From the NCBI RefSeq assembly GCF_003286085.1, contig NW_020825312.1, positions 6,076,001-6,140,000 on the forward strand: DNA of 64,000 nt, in the 5' to 3' direction. The notes under the pieces are model-generated. The model searched no databases. It saw only the letters and a list, made by a program, of their open reading frames with translations, and was not told the DNA's origin. The translations under genes were made by a program, and so were the position numbers. Position 1 is the stretch's first letter, and each line of letters starts with the position of its first letter. Source of the DNA: Drosophila persimilis (taxonomy: Eukaryota > Arthropoda > Insecta > Diptera > Drosophilidae). Of this stretch, positions 40,822-51,827 are shown piece after piece.

Positions 40822-40827
40822 ATAAAC
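40822..40827 (+). terminator. Probable poly(A) signal of the chromodomain gene
   Basis: AATAAA 185 bases after the TAG stop at 40635-40637. Confidence 0.5.
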
Positions 40828-41690
40828 GAGACGCCAGCGGATCTAATGGGATGGGGTAGGAAAAACGTCGCCTGACAGTTGCCTGCACAAGTTGGAGCAG
40901 AATCCTACCCCCCTTAATGGGCAGAAAATGCTTTAAAATGTTCCTTTTCGTTATTAAGGTATTCCCCTTTCTGAAAATTTCAGCTCCCGCTTGGACAAAG
41001 GCAAGGAATGCCTCTGCCACATTTTGTGTGGGCGATACGAGGCGAGAGACACAAAGCGGGTCGATAGCTTCGCCACACGCTCCACTGATTGATGAATGCT
41101 TTTAGCCCATGCGATCGGTCCATAGTTGATTGCAATTGTTTAAGGCTAACAAATCGCTTGCTGCTTCCGCATTGGCCAAATAAAAAATGACAAAAATAAA
41201 AACAGAATTCGCGGCAGGAGCACCTTTCACCCCATCGCCTCCGATCGATTCAATTAGCCAAAGCAAATCTGTAGATCTCCCAATCGCTGCTCGTTAATTA
41301 ATCTCATGACGCAACTGAATAATTCAACGCGTAAGAACGCCACGATGACGCAGATCCAGAATGTAGTTTCGAGTGTATGTATCATTTTGGGTGACGAAAG
41401 AGCTGCCATCTGCCATTGCCATGTGTTTGTAACACATCCTTGAACAATCGACGTATCCATCCACTGCTCCACTGCGTCTGCCCCTTATTTCTTAACCCTT
41501 ATGGAATAACAATCTTGAAAGGAATGGAATTGAAGGCGAAATAAGGAGGCCTCATCATTTCGACGGGTTTCTTCTTTGTTTGATGTGTGTGGGCTTATGA
41601 ACGTACGTAGGATCCGCACAGGATGTTTTCAGTTTAAGTTGTAGCACCAGTAGGCTAGTACTCTCATTTCTGTGAAAATAAACGAAAAAC
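40828..41690. other. Intergenic, between the chromodomain gene and family copy 2
   Basis: No coding exon is supported. A block at about 41640-41730 (GTAGGCTAGTA, CCTTTGGGTT, GTGACAAATTC) is shared with the upstream region of copy 3 and marks the start of the duplicated unit. Confidence 0.45.
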
Positions 41691-41754
41691 GAGAGGCCTT
41701 TGGGTTCATTTGTGACAAATTCAAAAATTCATTTGCGCATTCCTATTGCTCAGA

Positions 41755-42093
41755 ATGGATATGTTTGAAATCGTATGTGCTGCAATTATCTACGTCCTGA
41801 TGAAGACAATGCTTCCAGCTGTTGTCGTACAGGAGGAAGAAGAAGATGAGGATGTGGGTGTTCCTGTTCCTGTTCCTGTGCCTCTGCCTGTGCCTGTGCG
41901 TGTGAATGTGCCTTTGGGTGTGGAGAATGAGCTCGGGAATCGGGCCAATCGGCTGCAACCTGAAGACTGGGATTATATGTTTAGCTTTGTATACGTTGCA
42001 CTGATCGTCCATAACGTGCTGTGCACTGAAAAGTTTTACGAAATCATTTTTTCTTGGCTCGGACCGGCAGAGTATCAGTATTTGCGTTTCTGA
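41755..42093 (+). CDS. Small acidic membrane-like protein, family copy 2 (diverged), 112 aa
   Basis: The start is the ATG in cagaATGGATATG. The N-terminus MDMFEIVCAAIIYVLMKTML is hydrophobic, followed by an acidic EEEEDED linker and an unusual Pro-Val repeat (VPVPVPVPLPVPV). After that come a polar stretch, a second hydrophobic segment FSFVYVALIV and the tail EKFYEIIFSW, matching the FYKI tail of copies 1 and 3. Gene order, upstream CCTTTGGGTT and GACAAATTC blocks and a shared downstream block support descent from the same duplicated unit despite strong protein divergence. A GTGAGT donor begins directly after the stop codon, and a matching acceptor at 42156 gives a 63-base 3'-UTR intron. Function unknown. 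Confidence 0.68.
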   Translation: MDMFEIVCAAIIYVLMKTMLPAVVVQEEEEDEDVGVPVPVPVPLPVPVRVNVPLGVENELGNRANRLQPEDWDYMFSFVYVALIVHNVLCTEKFYEIIFSWLGPAEYQYLRF

Positions 42094-42156
42094 GTGAGTT
42101 CTGACTTTGATGCGCTTTTTAGTAGTAAATCATTGAGCCTTAAATGTTTGTTGCAG
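42094..42156 (+). other. Putative 3'-UTR intron of family copy 2
   Basis: Begins GTGAGTTCTGACTTTG immediately after the TGA and ends TTTGTTGCAG, 63 bases long, the modal size of Drosophila introns. The same block with the same ends follows copy 3. Confidence 0.55.
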
Positions 42157-42280
42157 CTTTGGTTTCAACAGCCTGGCTCACCGAGATCTGAAAGATGCTG
42201 CAGTCCTGTGTTATAGCCCTGTTGAATTGAGAGATGCCATCTAGCTACCAATTAAACGCTCAGAGCTGGTTTCCTCCACC

Positions 42281-42340
42281 CTGTATCGATATCTATTACA
42301 GTGGCAGAGGAAAACAGAGTTACACAAAGAATATTATTTG
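42281..42340 (+). repeat. Downstream block of the duplicated unit, copy 2
   Basis: TATCGATAT then GTGGCAGAGGAAAACAGAGT and ACAAAGAATATTATTT, matching blocks at 39521-39574 and 46583-46643 downstream of copies 1 and 3. Confidence 0.55.
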
Positions 42341-43511
42341 CTCTGGTCTTTTTATTAGAAGGGGGTGTAAGGCTATGCCACGTACAGTATCGTATGACAG
42401 GACTTTGTGGGGCACGAAGTTCCCCCCCAAAAAAGTCTACTTCAACGCACTGGGAGAATGGGAAACCAGAATCTGACTTCTTCTTCTGGTTTGTGGCCTC
42501 TCTCGATATTGATTCGAGCTAATTTATGAACTTGACTCGAAAAGACATTTATAGCAATTTATCTGGATTTGGTTTATGGGTTTCTGCCATCTGATTCAGT
42601 TCTCATTCGCATTCGCATTCGCAATCGGCTTCGGATTGGGGGGGATTGGTATAAAAAGATTAATTGGCAATCGCGGAGCTGTCAATTTTTAAATTGTTGC
42701 GCCTAAGTAAGCGGAAATGTCTCTGATCTCAGCCAGCTTGGATCCAAATAGAACTCGGATTTAGATTCGGGCTTGAGTCCGATGATGACGATGATGATGA
42801 TGATGCTACCTATGGCACCCACTCAGTAATGGAGAAGGGGAACTGGATTTTGGCCATCTATCTAATGAAAGTCAGCCATCGTTAATGGTCAAACGTGTTT
42901 TCTTCTCATTGGACATATGGCCTGACGTCTACAGTGCCGCATAGAAGTCTCATGACCGCTTTTGTGATTGACGATTGATTCGGTGCTTATTTTTGTTAAA
43001 ATTATTCCAATTTGGCAAGCTATAGGCTCTTTAAGTTTTTCCCTTTTCGCTTTTGTTTCCACTGTATCAGAGCTTCTATCATCAACTGCTCGCCAATTTT
43101 ATCCTGAAGCCTAGGGAGTTTTCGGAATTCTAAGCTAAATTCGAAGTCTAAAAAATTATTATTTGCCATCAGTGTCCCGCCTTTAAGTTCCCACTTTAAG
43201 TAGACTTTTGACCGATTTACATCCAAGTAACTCTGTGGTTTCTAGATGAGTGATATTGTTGCAGATCTGTAAATCTAGAAAATATTTCATGTCGCAAATT
43301 CCCCCTTGGGGGAACGAGTTCTTTGTTTTCATTGTGTGGTGCATACACTTTTTGCTTTGACTGTTTTGCCATCCGTTCTCCAGCCTCGACGTTTCCCCCA
43401 GAGCTAATTTGCGAGTGCGATTCTCGTGCAGGTGCAAATTATGATGGGATCGAAACAACACAATCGATACCCAGAAAGGCAGGCATTCGGTTTTCGGGAG
43501 CCGAGGCATTT
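42341..43511. other. Intergenic, nothing coding recognised
   Basis: It contains CATTCG and GATGAT simple repeats (about 42600 and 42785). No gene is supported. Confidence 0.4.
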
Positions 43512-43702
43512 GATACCCTTGCACACCGGACGAATGATGAGAGACACGAGTAGGATATTGTAAATATTACAAAATTAATCAAATTACAAAATGTTGATCT
43601 ATGATACAATATGTGTGCATAAATATATGATACAGTTATCCATATACCATAATCACTCTGTGACACCATGACAGTCATAGCACCCTCTTCTGCAAGGGTA
43701 TA
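43512..43702. mobile_element. Short repeat with 12-bp inverted ends (GATACCCTTGCA/TGCAAGGGTATA)
   Basis: The termini are inverted copies with one mismatch, enclosing about 165 AT-rich bases. It resembles a MITE or a deleted DINE/INE-type copy. No target-site duplication was established. Confidence 0.45.
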
Positions 43703-43974
43703 TTTACATACATACTTTTACTAAACAGATATTAGATTAGGAGAGGAGTAGAAAGACATGAAGCGGTAAAAACCCTATCCCAGCCATCGCCAGTTACCTC
43801 TTACCGTGTGCTAGATGGATACGAAGATGGAGATCAAATCAGTATATAAAAACAACACAATCAATCGACAAAAATAAAACCAGTCGGTCGGTTGTGATTC
43901 GCGACACACGTCCACGACTATACTAATACCTCGTACTCAGTCGGAATAGATGCATAAAGATATATGTAAGCTTA

Positions 43975-44209
43975 TAATTTATCTAGCTTATGTACTTTAT
44001 ACGTAATTGTACGTAAACGCCGCTCACTCCGCCAGGGGGCGCACGCTCTTCGAGGAAGAGTGTGAGCGCAGGGAACTCTTCAAATGGAAATCGTTTACTT
44101 CATTCTAGCTATAATAAAGATCCGATCATATCCAGATTCGGATAGTGCTTCCTTCAGGCTGTTACACAAATCTGATGTAGCCTAATATGCTCTTCGAGTG
44201 CAGGGTATA
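43975..44209. mobile_element. Degenerate, internally deleted DINE-1-like fragment
   Basis: Has GATCCGATCATATCCAGATTC, GGCTGTTACACAAATCTGAT and an end GAGTGCAGGGTATA, similar in order to the right half of the elements at 12.8 and 16.5 kb but with the central hallmark block missing. Confidence 0.5.
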
Positions 44210-44640
44210 CAAAAACGCTGCGCATGCGCCGCACGCGTCGCTGGACCACACAAAGCACACGCACACTGTCACACTCTTTAATCAAAGAATTAGTATTGGC
44301 GCATGTCTGTCTAACTGTACCCCGCAGAGACGCGCACGCGCTGCCACTCTCTCACGCCTCAACCTCATCCTCTCCCGGCGTCACAGTGTGCCAGTGCGAG
44401 AGACTCAGAGCCAAGGCAGAGTGACGGCAGTGAGACAGCAGTGGAGTCGCGCAGTCTGCGCCGTATGTAAGCAGAAGTGGAGCAAGTGTCTTCGATTTGT
44501 CTTTTGACTATCTTCTCGCTCCGCGAGGCGTCTTCGCCGACTTCTTCGGCTTCAGAGTCAGCGTTAGCGTCAGTGACATTGCCATTGCTGGCAGCAGAAG
44601 CGTAACGGAATTATTTGAATGATTCCCAATCCGATTGATC
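44210..44640. promoter_or_regulatory. GC-rich, CpG-rich island, possible promoter or 5'-UTR exon
   Basis: About 400 bases of markedly higher GC than the flanks, rich in CGC, CTCTC and CAGTG motifs, directly after the repeat fragment. It contains a frame of about 100 codons that looks like translated leader rather than a protein. It may be the start of an unseen non-coding transcript or a far upstream exon of a neighbour. Confidence 0.25.
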
Positions 44641-45252
44641 GGATCAGATCATCAATGTTTCATTCATACATACCATGTTTCGTTGGATGGGTAAAGGTGT
44701 CTGGCATGGGCATGGGGGATGGCTCATCTCTCGTATTATTGGCAGTAATGGTTTGTATTTTATCTAATTTCCCACATAAATAGCTCCAGTTCCCATGTCC
44801 ACCTATTTCGACCAACAGTAGTTCTACGGATAGTACAGCGAATGTACCACCTTAATCGATACCTGTTTCTGTTCTCACTAAAAGTTAAGCTAATTTTTCT
44901 ATAGAGTTTTCAATAACTCCGATTGATAGAATCATTTGTAATTCTATTGTTATATCTAGTCCATGGATACGTGAAGGGAATGTTGCCTTCTCCATGTTGC
45001 TGACTGACACAGTTCTCAGTCGTTGGTTGCCCTTGGCGCGGCTTAAGCTGGACCCCAGCTGGACGAAATCTGTTGAATTTTTAATTGTACTCGTATGTAT
45101 ATTCCATTGGCTATTTTTAGCTTTTCTACACACAAAATGCTAACAAGACAGAAAAAACCCGCTTAGCGTTGACCGGACTGATCGTTGCGGAAAACTCAGA
45201 TAAATTATTAAATAAACAACTCGTAAACTCGAAACTCGAATGGGAATACTAT

Positions 45253-45282
45253 GAATACGAATACGAATACGAATACGAATAC
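45253..45282. repeat. GAATAC hexanucleotide tandem repeat
   Basis: About five uninterrupted units, followed by the related ACACGTATACGAATAG. Confidence 0.85.
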
Positions 45283-45983
45283 GCACACGTATACGAATAG
45301 GATCTATTAATTTGATGGATCAACAGAGTTCTATTGACTTTTCTCGGCTCGGATCGGGATGTAGCATCGAAATCGGTGATTTATAACCCCCATAAAACTT
45401 TTAATGGAATTAGTGAGCCAGAGTTAATTGAACGACAGCCTTAAATGGTGGCAGCGACAATCGGGCCTCGTTTTTATGCGTTTTCTTCCTCCCAAGCCAG
45501 AACTCGAATTCTGGTTCGGCGGGACTTCGATTTGGGTTCTGGACCAGCATAGTTTAATGGCCCACAGTACACCCAGAGAAACTTAGATTTAAATACATAT
45601 ATATGCCATTAAATAAAATGCTCCGAGAGTGAGAATATCACAATACGAATTTATATGTATGTATTTCGTATTTAAATGAAATATTGTCAGTGTTTCAAAT
45701 GGTTTCATGTTTATGTAGATTCAATATTGGCTGCATTCCGTTTACTATGAAATTTTCCTTTCAGTTTATCAGCACAGTGCCAGTGTTTGTAACTGTAGAA
45801 CAGATGTTGAGTGTTGAGTAAGCATCTGGTTACTTTACTAAAAATCGTAGTACTTCATGTCGAAGTAGGCTGGTATTTTAATGCACTAGGAAACCTTTGG
45901 TTTTAGTCATACTAATCATCGGAGCTGTTTCGTTACAAATTGAAATATAGTTGTTTAGCAATTACTCTACACAATTATTCAAA

Positions 45984-46331
45984 ATGAAAAGATTTGTGAT
46001 CATTGGACTGGCCACAGCGGTTACTGTCCCATTGATTTATGCCTTGAAGAAACGCGAACGTCGGACTGAAGTGGTGCAGGCAGAGCAGGAGGAGGACGAG
46101 GAGGTGGCCCACGAGTGCGAGCAGGAGCCCCAACTGGTGGAGGAGGATGAGGATGAGCCGCGGATGGTGGAGTATGATCTGGTGGACGAAGAGGGTCACC
46201 CGCAACCTCAACGTGAAATCGGCGTTGGGGAAATAATTGTGGTTTTGTGCACTGGATTTTTCCTGTCGAAAATATTTTCGCGTGGCGTGTTCTATAAAAT
46301 CCTGATGTCGAGGCTCAATCTTGTGCAGTAA
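45984..46331 (+). CDS. Small two-hydrophobic-segment acidic protein, family copy 3, 115 aa
   Basis: The start is ATG in tcaaaATGAAAAG. The N-terminus MKRFVIIGLATAVTVPLIYALKK is nearly identical to copy 1. The linker is longer and strongly acidic (QAEQEEDEEV, VEEDEDEP). A second hydrophobic segment EIIVVLCTGFFLSKIF leads to the tail SRGVFYKILM. The shared N-terminus, tail motif and flanks place copy 1 and copy 3 as close relatives. The TAA is followed after 75 bases by a GTGAGT donor and a TTTTAG acceptor (46407-46466), the same 3'-UTR intron as copy 2. A small membrane protein with an acidic loop is inferred; function and family unknown. Confidence 0.78.
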   Translation: MKRFVIIGLATAVTVPLIYALKKRERRTEVVQAEQEEDEEVAHECEQEPQLVEEDEDEPRMVEYDLVDEEGHPQPQREIGVGEIIVVLCTGFFLSKIFSRGVFYKILMSRLNLVQ

Positions 46332-46406
46332 TGCACTTTCCTTCACCTGTGCTTAATCCTGTATCTCGTATTCTGTTTCCTGCTTCTTTCTTCTGTTCCT
46401 CCCTGA

Positions 46407-46466
46407 GTGAGTACTGTCTTTGTTTCGCTTTTTGACATTCACATTCATTAATAAATGTTTCTTTTA
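46407..46466 (+). other. Putative 3'-UTR intron of family copy 3
   Basis: Sixty bases from GTGAGTACTGTCTTTG to TTTCTTTTAG, homologous in both ends to 42094-42156. Confidence 0.55.
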
Positions 46467-46582
46467 GCACAAGTATCCCCAAATTCTCTTAGCTGCCCGA
46501 TCAAATCTGGAACATCGATGTAGTCAAAGAAAATTTGCCTAAAACTCGCCTTGACAGATGCATAGCCCTGGTTCCCCCTTCC

Positions 46583-46643
46583 ATGTTTCGAGGTATATCT
46601 AAGTGGGAGTGGAAAACAGGGTTACCGCACAAAAATATCTTTC
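46583..46643 (+). repeat. Downstream block of the duplicated unit, copy 3
   Basis: ATGTTTCGAGGTATATCTAA then GTGGAAAACAGGGTTA and ACAAAAATATCTTT, matching the blocks after copies 1 and 2. Confidence 0.6.
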
Positions 46644-49600
46644 TAAAGAAAGACAGAGAACCCTTGAAACGAGCAGCTTGAATTGGACGAGATTCAATCC
46701 ACGGAGACTTTAACCAAATACATCTGAAACACTTAAGGCAAATATTCTTCATTTCATTACTGAAACGCAGTGTATGCATACAAAATGTCAATAGATACGA
46801 TATTACGATCGGGAACTTAAGACTCCACTGAGCCCAAAATAAAAACTACAATAAAAACTGGTCGTAGTTACTATACTTGAAGAAATTCAGCAGAATCTAC
46901 AAAGATCAATAAAAAGAGTCGTAGGGATGGATCATCAGACACGATGGACAAAGACAATCGAATAGGGGGACAACAGGAAACCAGGGAACCGGGGAACCGA
47001 CTGACAGAGAGGCAGAAAACTTTACGTTTTCGGGGTAAAAGCAAAACGTGTTTAGCTTTCTATTTAAACTATGCAAATTTGCATTGATTATTTATTTGTT
47101 GGCCATAACACAACACACAAAAAAAATAGAAAAAATGGAAAAAATATAAAATAAAACTGAAAAAAACTGAATAAAAACCCCTAAAAAAAGATTGTAGAAA
47201 AGAGCCATAAAAAGGAGCGTTTGCTCGATAGGCAGTGGTGCTGAGCTGGTGCTGGTGCTGGTGCTGGTGCTGGTGGCTCGGGGAAATATGCATAACCGGT
47301 CAAAGACCACAGAGAACCTGATCGCAACTCGATTTAGTTGGAACGCCCGTCCGGATTGTCTTGTCGCTTGGCTGGGATGGGACTCGGATTCGGATTTGGA
47401 TTCGGATTCGATTCTCGACGCGAAGAATGAATATTTGGCAGTTGCCGAACTGTAGCTGTGCGAGTATTTCCTTAAGTTGGCCATAAAATATGATTTAGCC
47501 ACTTATTATTTATGGCTTGGAACTGCTGTCGACAAAAGACAGCAGCAGCCACCCTAGCAGGTAACCAGATCTCTAATTCACATTCAGATTCGGAGCCCCC
47601 GTTGGACTCAGGGGTGGGCTGGGAACGGCAGCGGGGCACCACATGCAGCCATAACAGATCGCTTTTATGATTATTCCATTCAAATTCAATCATCGCCCTG
47701 GACATGCTCCAATAACGACAACCCGCACTCGCCAAATCCAGAATCGCTCTGTCACCTCCGCCACCTACAAGAAATCAAGATGCTCCGATAAGACAGAACG
47801 CTTGGGAGGGGAATGGGGCTCGTGCATGTGTCCCCATGCAAATGAGTCTCGGACGGATCGGACAGCAATACGGACAGCGTCAGAGCTGAACCTGTGAACC
47901 AGCTCCAAAGTGTGAGCATGGGAGTATAGTGTTCCCAGCGATCGATATCATATCAGATATGATTTAGTTCTAGAATCAATGGGATACACACTAAAATGTC
48001 TGTCTAGGGAAAAATCCGCGGTTAGCATTCCAAAAATCTTGACCGATTTCTTGTCAACGGAAAACCAAGGCTTCGGACTTATCCGATGTACTGCTTGCAG
48101 GATAATTTCTAGGAATAATCTATGTTATTCATGGATATACATATGAGATCTTTATAAGGCGGCCTCTCGTCTGGCATATTTTGATGATCAGAAGAGCCAT
48201 TGCGCAGTTTGACGCTCAATGATCGTCTCCGCAGATGATTCTTAGTCATGCTGTTCAAATTTAGGGCCTGATTTCAGTGTTTTCTTCATGCCACAGCCGC
48301 AGCCATAGCTCTCGAGCTAACATGATTTTAGCATAATGGATCCCGCAGTGCCTCCCAAGGGCAGTTTATCGAATCGTTTCCAGTCGATTCCGCAGAAGAA
48401 GGAGAAGGGAGTCTTAACTGAATCAAACAGAACAGAACCGCACAGAGCAGAACAGAACAGAACAGAACAGAATAGAGTGTTTTGGTTTCTTGGAAATCTC
48501 GTTTCTGTTTCCTTATAATTGCTAATTTATTTATTTATTTTATACCTACTTTTTTCTGCTCTTTCTTTATTTTTTTGGAAAAATACACACGAAAACAAGA
48601 AGGGAAGGGTCGGACCGAAGATTTGAATACTCTCTGCCAGAGACAGATCAAAATATTCAAGTATTATGGCTTATTCCTATGACAGCCAATGATATATGAT
48701 ATATGTAGATATATGCGATATTAATTTGAACGATAAATTAGTCTCCAAATTGTGGGAATACTTACATCATTATCGTTAAGTACTGACTAGCGAACTAAGG
48801 GTTAGGATTAACAAGGGTACAGATCAGGTACAGAAACATCAACCAATTGGCTGTCAAAGCCAAAATACTCTCAAATCGCAGGTGGGAACGAATCTGAAAA
48901 TCGGCAAAATTTCAAACGGACTGCGAAACGAGGGAACTGGGGGCTGCGTAACAAGTTGTTCGATCTGTTAATTTGCCAAAGATATACTCGTAAAACAACG
49001 CACAAAAATCGATAACAATAAAAATTAGGGGACAAAAACAAGACCAAATGAAACACTTTCTTTTCGCTATGCAAATCTCAAAATGAAGTAAAAATTGATG
49101 ATAATTTATCCGGCGTATGCAGCGACACAAAGGCTTTTACCGGCGACGGGACTTTTAGGCAACAGCCGCAGCTGTTGGCAGATGATACCGATTGAACACG
49201 ACTTTAACGATGATGTTGATGAGTCAGGGGCCACTGCCACTCCCCTGGGCGGACAGTGAGAGAACTCGTTTTGGGGCTAAGTGAGACATCATGTCTAATC
49301 ACTCCACTCCACTCCAATATTTGTTTTGGGGCGTGTATGCAAGCGTGTTGCATGCAAATCCGATATCAAAGACATACTACATATAGCATGAATACAGATA
49401 TTTTCCAAGGCAAAAGCCATCATCAACGGACGGACGGACAGACACTGCTGACAAGCTGTTGAAATGGCCAAAACGTTTTCATTAGCCAAGCAGATCAGCG
49501 CGTTACCAGAAGAAGAATCTCGCCACGGCACAGAGCCGGAGATCTCTGCTTCTACTTCTGCTTCTGCTGGTGGGGTTGGGGCTTTTGTGCTTTGACGCTC

Positions 49601-51600
49601 TAAGGCTTTTGGGGGTTTCGTCGCTTGTAGACGAAAAATGAATGCCGTGCGGCATTCGTTTAAGTTATTAAGCATAAAACTTAAATTAGAGGCACCATTA
49701 GCGATTATCATTAGAGCTGCGTGTCCGGTCCGGTTTGATTCCAATCCCATCCATTCGATTTCTGTCTAGTTCCATTTCTGTTCCACTCTCCATCGCTGTC
49801 CGATCCGAAGCCATCAGATTTTGATGCCAAGGACTCACTCCCTCTGAAGAACCCAAATGTACCCCCCACAACAACGAATGGCTATGGTTTTAAGAGACTT
49901 GAAAATTGGACATCAATTGGTATGGTATTACGGCCTATTCATAATTATCAATGAAACAGGAATCCACATACATGTATTTATGGCCAATACTGCAAGTACA
50001 ACAACTAATATTCAGATGATTTAAGAACTTGAATGAATCCCCAGACAAAGGCCAAAAAGCCTCTCCAATGAACGTAGCATACTGGAATGAATTTGACCCT
50101 GTGGGTCGGTTGCAATGATTAGCGGTAGCCAAGACTTAGGAATTGGCATACTCGTAGAGAGACTGTCGATCCGATATGAGAGCCGCCGGATTGTAGAAGA
50201 GAACCGAAGTGTTGATAAATATGATAAGCCCGAAACGGAACGGCTAATTAAGCGAAGGCTGAACGAGATTTGAGACCATTACCATATGAGAATAGTGTCT
50301 CTTGGACGCTGATCGTAATCACAGTCACCATCTGATGATGATGATCCTCACGATCATCATCACGATGATAGATAAAATATGCTAAGTGTACACAAATCGC
50401 CCATCTTCGATCTCCGATCTCTTGCTCAGAATTAGAATCAGCATTGGAACGCTTTGGTTCATTCAACAGAGTTATCCGAAGTTTGGATCCGCAGGAGGGG
50501 GTCCACGGTCCACGGTTTACTGTTTACGGTCCAGTGTCCGCTGAAACTGGTACCTGGGCTAATCGTTAATCGTGAATCAACGCATATTTTATCAGTCTCC
50601 GTGCAGGTTCCACTCCACTCCACTTCACTCTGCTCCACCCTAACCCCTATCTCCGTTAGTATGTATGTGTCTTATATTGACTCGTATTCCATGCTTTATA
50701 AAAAATTAACGTAGATTTAAATTTACGCATATGTATACTCGTATTCGTACGGATTCGGGCAGATAGACGGCGATACTCACGCCAAAAAAAGAGGCGAAAA
50801 AAAGCCATCATTAAACGTGTATGCTAATTCGATGATGGCGGTTTTCTAATTTTGTTGTCCGAAACCAGATTTCCATGCGGGGTCCGTCGGAACTGTCCAC
50901 GGTGATCGAGGCACACAAAAACCGCCCAACAACAACGATGGCCGGCCCTAAACAGTTACATCTTCAGGTCCGATTCATAGATGGATGGATGGATGGGTGA
51001 TTAGCCCCCCAACCCCCCTGCCCGCCTGCCAGCCTAATCCCTCCCTCCCCCCGTCTCACTGACAGATGACAAACGACAAACGCAGACATCATTCTACGAG
51101 TGGCAGAGACAGGGCGACGCGTCGGCATCTGCCAAGCAGAATTGATAGCATTGACAGAAACGGAAAACAAGCAGCACAAAAAGTAGTGAGAGCGACAAAG
51201 CATTGATAAGAGAAGCATAAGAAACAGCAAGCAGTTTAGGATAGAAATTTCCCATTAAACAGTAGAAAAAGAAGTACTTGCAGAATTAGCATAACAGCAA
51301 GCAGTACTGGCAGCACTAGAAGCAGTGCAAGCTGCAGGCAGAAGAATGAACCAGTTGATTAAAGAAGGTAATCAATTAAACATCGCTATCAACATCATGC
51401 CACAGCAGACGCGTCGCAGAACAGAATCACATGCAGCATGAAGACGGCGTAGAAAGAATCACAAGAAGCACAAGAACAAAGCTCTGGCCAGCATCAACAA
51501 CACAAGCAAAACATTCAAAGCAGAGGTAATTCAAGCAGCAGAAAAGCAGCGCGAGGCAGCACATTGTCCGGTTCGTCTTCGCTTGCTGCTTGCTGCTTCT
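46644..51600. other. 5 kb without a recognised gene
   Basis: Drosophila intergenic DNA with simple repeats: GCTGGT units (47245-47275), GGATTC units (about 47390) and AGAACAGA units (about 48440-48475). A short frame beginning MDPAVPPKGSLSNRF at 48336 lacks a good donor or a family match. The last few hundred bases are probably upstream control region of the cuticle gene. No gene can be supported. Confidence 0.4.
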
Positions 51601-51663
51601 GCTTCGCCACTGCTTCTTTTTCGTTTTCTCGTTCTCCGGCAAACCGCGCGCCGCTCACACGAG

Positions 51664-51670
51664 TATAAAA
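51664..51670 (+). promoter_or_regulatory. TATA box of the RR cuticle protein gene
   Basis: TATAAAA in GAGTATAAAAGGAAACG, 158 bases before the ATG at 51828. The spacing to an expected start near 51695 and the gene class (strongly regulated cuticle gene) fit. No clear initiator was chosen. Confidence 0.65.
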
Positions 51671-51827
51671 GGAAACGAGACGGTGCCATCGGTTGTATTT
51701 ATTTGCTAGAATCTGTGCGCACCGGAACAGCTTACCAGCTGAAAGTGGAATTTCTCTCAAAGCCAGATCCGTTCAGCCTCCGTTATCCTCGTTTTGAATT
51801 TTTTGTTCTCAACCCGCTCAAAGAAAC

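Noticed and set aside
44187-44507. 106-codon frame in the GC-rich island
   Set aside because: Arg/Ser/His-rich translation of CpG-rich DNA; begins inside a transposon fragment.
48336-48518. Short frame beginning MDPAVPPKGSLSNRFQSIPQ
   Set aside because: The opening residues look protein-like, but the rest is an AGAACAGA repeat and no donor follows the plausible part; not enough to call an exon.
49295-49750. - strand frame of about 150 codons
   Set aside because: Mixed composition without a domain, splice or promoter support. The stretch looks like ordinary non-coding DNA.
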